From assembly GCA_002393095.1 (NCBI GenBank), contig DGII01000162.1, forward strand, positions 1-28,415: 28,415 nt of DNA, read 5' to 3'. Source of the DNA: Lachnospiraceae bacterium UBA3826 (GTDB lineage Bacteria > Bacillota > Clostridia > Lachnospirales > Lachnospiraceae). Under the pieces are notes generated by a model. That model worked only from the letters and a program-made list of their open reading frames with translations, did not search any database and had not been told where the DNA came from. Below, in pieces: positions 9,374 to 15,393 of the stretch. The position numbers and the translations under genes were made by a program. Position 1 is the first letter of the stretch. Each line of letters opens with the position of its first letter.

Positions 9374-9399
9374 GTGTTGATAGGACAGACGACCAACAC
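9374..9399 (+). promoter_or_regulatory. Leader hairpin between the small gene and ahcY
   Basis: GTGTTG (9374-9379) pairs with CAACAC (9394-9399) around a 14-base loop; two G-U pairs can extend the stem. The bases after it are T/A-rich (TTTAATAAAAATT) but lack a clean run of T, so terminator function is doubtful. It could be an RNA-stability or regulatory hairpin in the ahcY leader. It does not match the SAH or SAM riboswitch cores I know. Confidence 0.35.
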
Positions 9400-9456
9400 T
9401 TTAATAAAAATTCGGCTGGGGTAATGTAGTTTGAGATTCACGGAAAGGAAAAAAAA

Positions 9457-10698
9457 ATGAGCGAGATCAAAGACATTAATTTAGCCGAATCGGGTGAGCG
9501 TAAGATCGAATGGGTGAAGCGTAACTGCGACCTTCTTCGTACCTTGGAGGAGGAATTCGCTAGGACCAAGCCCTTTACCGGCAAAAAGGTAGCGCTTTCA
9601 GTACACTTGGAGGCCAAGACAGCATATCTTTGCAAGGTGCTGGCAGCAGGCGGTGCCAAGATGTATGTGACAGGCTCCAATCCCTTATCCACACAGGATG
9701 ATGTGGCAGCGGCACTTGTCAAGGCAGGACTTAATGTATATGCATGGCATGGTGTGACAGAGGAAGAATATAACAGACATATTCGAAGCGTACTCAGCAT
9801 CGGTCCCAATATCATCATTGATGACGGCGGAGATCTGGTACATATGATGCATACGGAATATAAGGATCTGATCCCTCAGGTAATAGGCGGATGTGAAGAG
9901 ACCACAACGGGTATCATCAGACTTGAAGCCATGAACCGCAAGGGCGAGCTGCAGTTTCCTATGGTAAGAGTCAATAATGCGGATTGTAAGCATCTCTTTG
10001 ATAACAGGTACGGAACAGGCCAGTCCGTATGGGACGGTATCAATCGGACAACGAACCTTATAGTGGCAGGTAAGTATGTGGTTGTAGCAGGTTATGGCTG
10101 GTGCGGCAAGGGTGTTGCCATGAGAGCCAAGGGTCTCGGTGCAAGAGTTATCGTGACGGAGATCAATCCTGTTAAGGCTATAGAGGCCGTAATGGATGGT
10201 TTTGATGTGATGCCCATGAGAGAAGCGGCTAAGCTTGGTGACTTCTTCGTGACGGTGACAGGCTGTGATAAGGTCATAAGCACAGAGGACTTCAAGGTGA
10301 TGAAGGACGGAGCCATCCTTACCAATGCCGGACATTTCGACTGTGAGGTGGATATGGCAGGACTTAAAGCCATGGCTGTAGAGTCCAAGGAGATGCGTAA
10401 TAATATCATGGGATATAAGCTTCCCACAGGCCAGTGGATATGCGTGATAGCAGAGGGAAGACTTGTCAATCTCGCAGCAGGAGACGGACATCCCGCAGAG
10501 ATCATGGATATGAGCTTCGCTATACAGGCGCTCTCTGCCAAGTATCTTGTAGAGCATGGCAGTGAGCTTACAGAGAAGCTTATAGACGTTCCCGAAGATG
10601 TGGATATGGATGTTGCAAGACGTAAGCTTGCCTTCCTCGGTAAAGAGATAGATACTCTTACCCCCGAACAGGAGGCATACCTTAACGCATCACTGTGA
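9457..10698 (+). CDS. ahcY: S-adenosylhomocysteine hydrolase
   Basis: AhcY reversibly splits S-adenosylhomocysteine into adenosine and homocysteine, removing the inhibitory by-product of methyltransferases. The protein is 413 residues, the usual length of bacterial and archaeal forms. Visible motifs are SVHLEAKTAYL and GSNPLSTQDDVAAAL (substrate domain), DDGGDLVHMMH, the NNADCKHLFDNRYGTGQS segment, the NAD-binding glycine loop VVAGYGWCGKGVAMRAKGLG, and TNAGHFDCE. The start ATG follows GGAAAGGAAAA. It is preceded by a 41-residue membrane-protein gene, probably on the same transcript. The next promoter region (10733-10779) may also end this transcript. Confidence 0.96.
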   Translation: MSEIKDINLAESGERKIEWVKRNCDLLRTLEEEFARTKPFTGKKVALSVHLEAKTAYLCKVLAAGGAKMYVTGSNPLSTQDDVAAALVKAGLNVYAWHGVTEEEYNRHIRSVLSIGPNIIIDDGGDLVHMMHTEYKDLIPQVIGGCEETTTGIIRLEAMNRKGELQFPMVRVNNADCKHLFDNRYGTGQSVWDGINRTTNLIVAGKYVVVAGYGWCGKGVAMRAKGLGARVIVTEINPVKAIEAVMDGFDVMPMREAAKLGDFFVTVTGCDKVISTEDFKVMKDGAILTNAGHFDCEVDMAGLKAMAVESKEMRNNIMGYKLPTGQWICVIAEGRLVNLAAGDGHPAEIMDMSFAIQALSAKYLVEHGSELTEKLIDVPEDVDMDVARRKLAFLGKEIDTLTPEQEAYLNASL

Positions 10699-10732
10699 TC
10701 TGTGGGGGTGGATGTAATATAGACTGAAAATG

Positions 10733-10784
10733 ATGTTTCCAAACATTGAATCTGTGCATATAATAATGTTTGGAAACATTTTTT
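10733..10784 (+). promoter_or_regulatory. Twin palindromes flanking a -10 box; operator pair and/or terminator
   Basis: ATGTTTCCAAACATT (10733-10747) and AATGTTTGGAAACAT (10765-10779) are exact reverse complements 17 bases apart. Each arm is itself a near-perfect palindrome (ATGTTT-CC/GG-AAACAT), and the two centres are 33 bp apart, about three helical turns. The right arm runs into six T residues (10779-10784), so the whole could work as an intrinsic terminator for ahcY. A TATAAT also lies in the loop (10759-10764), with a -35-like TTTCCA inside the left arm. This suggests a pair of operators for a dimeric repressor. Confidence 0.6.
10736..10764 (+). promoter_or_regulatory. Promoter embedded between the twin palindromes
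   Basis: TTTCCA (10736-10741), a 17-base spacer and TATAAT (10759-10764) predict a start at about 10771, inside the right palindrome. That leaves a leader of about 29 bases before the thioesterase ATG at 10800. The -35 box is weak (four of six) and the -10 box is perfect. Confidence 0.5.
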
Positions 10785-10799
10785 ATGGGAAAGGATACG

Positions 10800-11201
10800 A
10801 TGAAAAAGACAGAAGACTATATACTCAGTAATATGAAAAATCCCTTCATGGAATATAACGGGATTAAGATCGTGTCTGTATCTCCTGAACACAGTGTATT
10901 AAAGGCAACGATCACGGAGAATTCGTTAAATCCTTACGGGATGCTCCACGGAGGACTGTTATATACCCTGATGGATTGCGCGGCAGGGATTACCGCAAGA
11001 GCCACAGAACAGGACTTTGTCACACAAAATGCATATGTGAATTATCTGAGCAATTCCAAGGATATTAATGAAGTATATGCCGAAGGAACAGTTGTCAGGA
11101 GAGGGAACAGGCTCACTGTAGTCCATGTGATCGTAAGGACTGAGGATGGTAAGCTTCTTGCCGACGGTACCATAGATATGTACAGGGTCGGTGAGAAATG
11201 A
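10800..11201 (+). CDS. PaaI-type hotdog-fold thioesterase
   Basis: A 133-residue hotdog-fold protein predicted to hydrolyse an acyl-CoA thioester. The family signature is NPYGMLHGGLLYTLMDCAAG, where the HGG loop and the following helix form the active site. A second conserved strand reads VYAEGTVVRRGNRLTVVHV. I chose ATG 10800 because GGGAAAGG lies six bases upstream. An upstream TTG at 10770 would put the start inside the palindrome and has no ribosome binding site. The gene heads a probable operon with a DUF308-like membrane protein and an AI-2E-family permease, and sits behind an apparent repressor-controlled promoter. The acyl substrate cannot be inferred. Confidence 0.85.
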   Translation: MKKTEDYILSNMKNPFMEYNGIKIVSVSPEHSVLKATITENSLNPYGMLHGGLLYTLMDCAAGITARATEQDFVTQNAYVNYLSNSKDINEVYAEGTVVRRGNRLTVVHVIVRTEDGKLLADGTIDMYRVGEK

Positions 11202-11230
11202 TGGTCAGATTTTAGACGGTATTATCACCA

Positions 11231-11749
11231 ATGAAAAAAGCTTTGCTTTCAAATCTTAAAAAAGACAGACAGGCATTTCTTTTTGTGATATTAGGCATTT
11301 TTCTTGTCCTTTTCTCAGAGAGAATATCAGCGTATGTTCCCGATATGGTCGGTGCAGCGCTTATAGCCTATGCTATAATCAATATGTATTTGGAGCTGCG
11401 CTATCCTGAGTCGGTGATAAGTCTTGGAGATGCAATTGTAAGAGCAATAGTCGGTATAGTCCTGATTTTAGAAAAAGAACAGGCAATTGCTATCCTTGGA
11501 ATATCATGGGCAGTACTTTCCTTAAATGATGTGGCGGAGGAGATCGATGAGTATCATAAAACCGGCGAATTCAGGATCATAGGCGCAGTAAGTATCATTG
11601 TTACCATAATATCCTCGGCCCTTTTAATGATAGATCCGTTTGAGCACTTTGAGTTTCACATAAGACTGGTCGGACTTGAAATGATAGCCGAGACATTCAT
11701 TAAACGTAGGGATATAAGCATTCATGGAAGGACAGAAAGAAAGAGGTAG
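11231..11749 (+). CDS. DUF308/HdeD-like small membrane protein
   Basis: A 172-residue protein with about five or six hydrophobic segments in short hairpins, an arrangement like the DUF308 (HdeD-related) family. Helices are visible at about residues 15-35, 38-54, 64-80, 84-97, 110-132 and 140-155. The repeated pattern of FVILGIFLVLFS followed by AIVGIVLIL suggests an internal repeat of two-helix units, as in that family. It starts 29 bases after the thioesterase and ends seven bases before the next gene, so it is likely in the same operon. The function is unknown. No catalytic residues are seen. Confidence 0.65.
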   Translation: MKKALLSNLKKDRQAFLFVILGIFLVLFSERISAYVPDMVGAALIAYAIINMYLELRYPESVISLGDAIVRAIVGIVLILEKEQAIAILGISWAVLSLNDVAEEIDEYHKTGEFRIIGAVSIIVTIISSALLMIDPFEHFEFHIRLVGLEMIAETFIKRRDISIHGRTERKR

Positions 11750-11755
11750 CAATCA

Positions 11756-12913
11756 ATGAAAAAGAATCCGTTCAGCGAGAAAAAATGGTATCCTATGGCT
11801 GTAGCCATATGTATAGGAATACTCTTTTACTATATCCTTGATCATCTTGGTACAATATGGACGATTATAGGCAGCATCGGATACTTTATATATCCGATAG
11901 CCGCGGGTGCAATCATTGCTTACCTGATCAACCCTCTTATGCGGCTTCTTGAGAGCAGGGTATTTCGTAAGATTAAGAAGCAGAATATAAGAGGCATAGT
12001 GTCTCTTGTGCTGGCGTTACTTATTGTAATTGGCTTCCTGACCTTTATAATAGGGACTCTTGTACCGCAGTTGTATGACAGTATCATCACACTCTATGGC
12101 AATAAGGACGAATATATAGATGCACTTTCGGATTGGATAGGCAGGATGGGCGGAGACAAGGTGCTTAAGAATTTCGAGGGATTCTTCTCGGCATCCAGAA
12201 ATCTCATAGAATATGCGTCAAAATACATAAGTGAGAACATTGAAAAGCTGGCTGCGGGAGCGGCAGCACTGGGCGGACACATAGGCTCATGGCTCATAGG
12301 CTTCATATTCTCGATATACTTCTTAGCGGAGAAGGAGAAGATAGCCCAGTGGAGTGTCAGACTTCTTAAGAGTATACAGAAAAATCCGGAGAAGACCGAG
12401 CATACACTGGTGCACATAAGGAAGATAGATTCCATCATAACCAAGTACTTGATGTTCAGTATCATAGACGGAATAATCATCGGTATTATCAATGCGATAT
12501 TCATGTCGGTCTTCGGGATGGAATATACGGGTCTTGTATCGGTGATAGTAGGTGTGACCAATCTGATACCGACCTTCGGACCGATAATAGGAGCAGTGAT
12601 AGGAGCCGTGATACTGCTACTGACCAACCCGATGCATGCGCTTTATTTCCTGATCTTCACACTTGTACTGCAGACCTTTGACGGATATATACTTAAGCCT
12701 AAGATGTTCGGTGAGACCTTCGGTATCTCAGGTCTGTGGATATTAATTGCGATCATAGTGGGCGGAAGGATATTCGGTATCCTCGGTATCGTACTTGCGA
12801 TACCCTGTGTTGCCATAGGGGACTATCTTATACGCAATGTATATCTGGCTGCACATAATCATAAGGCAACAGGCAATACTCAGAAGGATGAAAAAGATGA
12901 GACCATGCCGTGA
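11756..12913 (+). CDS. AI-2E/PerM-family transporter
   Basis: A 385-residue polytopic membrane protein of the AI-2 exporter/PerM family. Members include an autoinducer-2 exporter in E. coli and Na+/H+ antiporters in some halophiles, so the substrate here is open. Features are an N-terminal pair of spans followed by IAYLINPLMRLLE, a large extracytoplasmic segment (about residues 115-170), and the conserved C-terminal block VTNLIPTFGPIIGAVIGA, QTFDGYILKPKMFG, GISGLW and GGRIFGILGIVLAIP. The ribosome binding site is AGAGGT. It is probably co-transcribed with the two genes upstream. It ends in a short charged tail. Confidence 0.88.
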   Translation: MKKNPFSEKKWYPMAVAICIGILFYYILDHLGTIWTIIGSIGYFIYPIAAGAIIAYLINPLMRLLESRVFRKIKKQNIRGIVSLVLALLIVIGFLTFIIGTLVPQLYDSIITLYGNKDEYIDALSDWIGRMGGDKVLKNFEGFFSASRNLIEYASKYISENIEKLAAGAAALGGHIGSWLIGFIFSIYFLAEKEKIAQWSVRLLKSIQKNPEKTEHTLVHIRKIDSIITKYLMFSIIDGIIIGIINAIFMSVFGMEYTGLVSVIVGVTNLIPTFGPIIGAVIGAVILLLTNPMHALYFLIFTLVLQTFDGYILKPKMFGETFGISGLWILIAIIVGGRIFGILGIVLAIPCVAIGDYLIRNVYLAAHNHKATGNTQKDEKDETMP

Positions 12914-12937
12914 TCAGATATACTGATGAGAAGTAAA

Positions 12938-12966
12938 AGGACATAACAAAGGAAATAATGTATAAT
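12938..12966 (+). promoter_or_regulatory. Promoter for thrH
   Basis: A perfect TATAAT at 12961-12966 has a weak -35-like AGGACA (12938-12943) 17 bases upstream. The leader would be about 25 bases, with AAGGAG about eight bases before the thrH ATG. Confidence 0.5.
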
Positions 12967-12998
12967 TAAAAAAATCGAAGATTAGAAGGAGATAATGA

Positions 12999-13598
12999 AT
13001 GAACATTGTATGTCTTGACTTAGAGGGAGTACTTGTACCCGAAATATGGATCGCTTTCTCGGAAGCTACGGGAATACCGGAGCTTAAGAGGACCACAAGA
13101 GACGAGCCGGATTATGATAAGCTTATGAAATTCCGTATAGGGATACTTAAGGAGCGGGGCTTGGGACTTAAGGAGATACAGGATACTATTGCAACCATAG
13201 ACCCTCTTCCGGGAGCAAAGGAATTCTTGGATGAACTGAGAGAGCTCACACAGGTTGTTATCATAAGTGATACCTTTGAACAATTTGCCAAGCCTCTTAT
13301 GAAGAAGCTCGGATGGCCCTCACTTTTCTGCAATACTCTTGAGGTGGCTGATAACGGAGAGATAACAGGCTTTAAGATGAGATGTGAGAAGTCTAAGCTC
13401 ACGACTGTGAAGGCACTGCAGTCCTGCGGTTTTGATACGATCGCAGCCGGTGACAGCTTCAATGACCTTGGTATGATTAAGGCAAGTAAGGCCGGCTTTC
13501 TCTTCAGGACGACGGATGCCATTAAGAAGGATTATCCGCAGTACCCTGCCTTTGAGACCTATGAGGAGTTCCTTGAAGGGATTAAGAAGGCACTGTAG
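12999..13598 (+). CDS. thrH: ThrH-type phosphoserine phosphatase / homoserine phosphotransferase (HAD)
   Basis: A 199-residue HAD-superfamily enzyme of the ThrH type. Characterised ThrH dephosphorylates phosphoserine and can move the phosphate to homoserine. Motif I is the ThrH-specific CLDLEGVLVPE, with D7 as the nucleophile and E9 replacing the usual second Asp. Motif II is VIISDTFEQFA, and motif IV is AAGDSFNDLGMI. The cap is small, as in SerB-like enzymes. The start has AAGGAG upstream, and an ATG four bases earlier is out of frame. The D-2-hydroxyacid dehydrogenase that follows after 62 bases is in the superfamily of SerA, so the pair may act in serine metabolism, but that is inference. 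Confidence 0.9.
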   Translation: MNIVCLDLEGVLVPEIWIAFSEATGIPELKRTTRDEPDYDKLMKFRIGILKERGLGLKEIQDTIATIDPLPGAKEFLDELRELTQVVIISDTFEQFAKPLMKKLGWPSLFCNTLEVADNGEITGFKMRCEKSKLTTVKALQSCGFDTIAAGDSFNDLGMIKASKAGFLFRTTDAIKKDYPQYPAFETYEEFLEGIKKAL

Positions 13599-13660
13599 TA
13601 TATATCAGATGTAAGTATATAGATAATTCAAAACCATTTACTCTAAAACAGGAGAAAGAA

Positions 13661-14617
13661 ATGAAGATCGTAGAACTTGACCGCAACACCTTGGGATATG
13701 ACATAGATACGAATATTTTCGCGGATTTCGGTGAGTTTGAACAGCATGATTCGGATACACCGGAGAATAACAGGGAGTATATAAAGGATGCCGATATAGT
13801 CATATTTAATAAGGCTGTGATGAATGAGGAGATGCTTAAAGATGCGAAGAATGTTAAGCTTCTGTGTGTGACGGCTACGGGCTATGACAATATCGACTTG
13901 GATTATGCAAGAAGTCGTGGAATAGCCGTAACCAATGTCAAGGCGTATTCAACACCGGCAGTAGCACAGCATACCTTTGCGCTTGCTCTGTATGTATTGG
14001 AAAAGATAAGCTACTATGACGATTATGTTAAGTCAGGTAAGTACAGCTCCCAGACCGGCTTCTGTAATTTCGACGAGAAGTATACGGAGCTGGAAGGCAA
14101 GACATGGGGTATAGTCGGTATGGGCAATATAGGCCGCAAGGTGGCTGAGATCGCCACTGCCTTCGGCTGCAAGGTCATCTACTATTCGACTACGGGTAAG
14201 AATAAGGTGGAGGGCTATGAGCAGGTAGGCTTTGATGAGCTTTTATCTAGATCGGACTTCTTATCTCTGCACTGTCCTCTTAATGATGCAACAAGAGGTC
14301 TCATAGATATGGCTGCACTTAAGAAGATGAAGTCCTCAGCTATACTTATCAATGTAGCCAGAGGACCGGTTATAGTGGATGAGGATCTGACACAGGCACT
14401 TGAGCAGGGCATAATAGCCGGAGCGGGACTTGATGTGCTCACTAAAGAGCCCATGCCTGCGGACAATCCCCTTCACAGGATAAAAGACAGCAAAAAACTC
14501 ATCATCACACCTCATATGGCTTGGGCAAGTGTCGAAGCCAGACAGAGATGTGCTGATGAGATATATCTTAATATCAAAGCATTTCTTAATGATGAAAGGC
14601 GCAACAGGGTGGACTAA
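13661..14617 (+). CDS. NAD-dependent D-2-hydroxyacid dehydrogenase
   Basis: A 318-residue oxidoreductase that interconverts a 2-oxoacid and a D-2-hydroxyacid with NAD(P)H. The split catalytic domain and central Rossmann domain are visible: VTATGYDNIDLDYA, the dinucleotide loop GIVGMGNIGRKVAEIA (about residues 147-162), the catalytic Arg in INVARGPVIVDE, the Glu in GLDVLTKEPMP, and the catalytic His in ITPHMAWAS. The overall pattern is closest to glycerate/hydroxypyruvate reductases. It lacks the C-terminal ACT domain of long SerA proteins. The ribosome binding site is CAGGAGA. Its stop codon overlaps the stop of the convergent flavin reductase gene. Substrate is uncertain: hydroxypyruvate, 3-phosphoglycerate or another 2-oxoacid. 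Confidence 0.88.
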   Translation: MKIVELDRNTLGYDIDTNIFADFGEFEQHDSDTPENNREYIKDADIVIFNKAVMNEEMLKDAKNVKLLCVTATGYDNIDLDYARSRGIAVTNVKAYSTPAVAQHTFALALYVLEKISYYDDYVKSGKYSSQTGFCNFDEKYTELEGKTWGIVGMGNIGRKVAEIATAFGCKVIYYSTTGKNKVEGYEQVGFDELLSRSDFLSLHCPLNDATRGLIDMAALKKMKSSAILINVARGPVIVDEDLTQALEQGIIAGAGLDVLTKEPMPADNPLHRIKDSKKLIITPHMAWASVEARQRCADEIYLNIKAFLNDERRNRVD

Positions 14618-15234
14618 ACCACCTTTTCGAAATCAGAAGCGGGATGCTTACATATAGGGCATATGAAGTCATCGGGTAATTCCTCACCAACATACTCATA
14701 TCCGCAAATCTTGCAGCGCCATATGGTCTGTCCGTCCTTCGTGGTGCCCACTGCTTCGGGCTTAGGCTTGATATTCTCGAAGTAGTAAGCATATGTGGCA
14801 GAAGCCGTATCGGACAGGACTTCCATGTCTGTTATGGTGCCGACGAACATCGTATGAGAACCAAGATCCATAGTCTTATCGACCTTTACCGATATGTATG
14901 CATTGGTGCCTGCGGTTATATATCTTATACCGTTGCTTCCCGTCTTGTAGTCTGAGAATCCGTCGAATTTATCGGTATCTCTGCCGGATGCGAATCCAAA
15001 GCGCTTAAAAAGCGAGAAGTCTGCGCTCTCACTTATGATCGACACATTGAATGCCATGGTCTTAAGTATCATATCGTGAGTGTAATTAGCCTTATTGACA
15101 CAGATACTTATCTGATTGGGCTCGGAAGCAGCCTGAATAGCTGTATTGATGATGCAGCCGTTATCCTTATCCCCGTCCTTTGCTGTCAGGACGAACAGTC
15201 CGTAAGACAGCTTATACATAGCCTTATTGTCCAT
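14614..15234 (-). CDS. Flavin reductase-rubredoxin fusion (high-molecular-weight rubredoxin type)
   Basis: The 206-residue protein joins an FMN-binding flavin reductase-like domain (about residues 1-150) to a C-terminal rubredoxin (about 168-204). The rubredoxin has both CxxC pairs, CKICGYEY and CPICKHPAS, which bind one iron. In other anaerobes such fusions pass electrons from NAD(P)H to flavodiiron NO or O2 reductases. No flavodiiron gene is in this window. The start has a strong GGAGGG site. The 3' end overlaps the dehydrogenase stop by four bases. A promoter (15271-15300) is interlocked with that of the divergent galactanase gene. Confidence 0.9.
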   Translation of the reverse strand: MDNKAMYKLSYGLFVLTAKDGDKDNGCIINTAIQAASEPNQISICVNKANYTHDMILKTMAFNVSIISESADFSLFKRFGFASGRDTDKFDGFSDYKTGSNGIRYITAGTNAYISVKVDKTMDLGSHTMFVGTITDMEVLSDTASATYAYYFENIKPKPEAVGTTKDGQTIWRCKICGYEYVGEELPDDFICPICKHPASDFEKVV

Positions 15235-15262
15235 AATAACCCTCCTTTTCTAATCGGATCAA

Positions 15263-15291
15263 TTGCGGAATTTATAGCAATACAATATAAT
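15263..15291 (+). promoter_or_regulatory. Promoter for the GH53 galactanase gene
   Basis: TTGCGG (15263-15268), a 17-base spacer and a perfect TATAAT (15286-15291) predict a start near 15298 and a leader of about 95 bases. The leader is A-rich and shows no clear structure. Confidence 0.6.
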
Positions 15292-15300
15292 AAAAATCAA
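15271..15300 (-). promoter_or_regulatory. Promoter for the flavin reductase-rubredoxin gene
   Basis: On the minus strand TTGATT (15295-15300), an 18-base spacer and TATAAA (15271-15276) predict a leader of about 30 bases. The elements overlap the plus-strand promoter at 15263-15291. Confidence 0.5.
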
Positions 15301-15393
15301 TCTTATGCAACAAACAGCGTGTATATATTATTGAACATTTTGTAAAAAAAAGAGCAAAGAATATGAGAATAAAAAAAAATAAGAGAGAAAGAT

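Noticed and set aside
9685..9693. TTATCCACA, a perfect DnaA-box match, in a window that starts with gyrA
   Set aside because: It lies inside ahcY, encoding part of the conserved NPLSTQDD motif, and has no clustered partners or AT-rich unwinding region. A chance match is likely.
9685..10557. Minus-strand open frame of 290 codons opposite ahcY
   Set aside because: It is fully contained in the clearly conserved ahcY gene. The product is rich in Cys, His and Tyr with no domain pattern, as expected for antisense shadows.
10770..10799. Upstream TTG/ATG starts extending the thioesterase by up to ten codons
   Set aside because: They fall in the palindrome or T run and lack a ribosome binding site, whereas ATG 10800 has GGGAAAGG six bases upstream.
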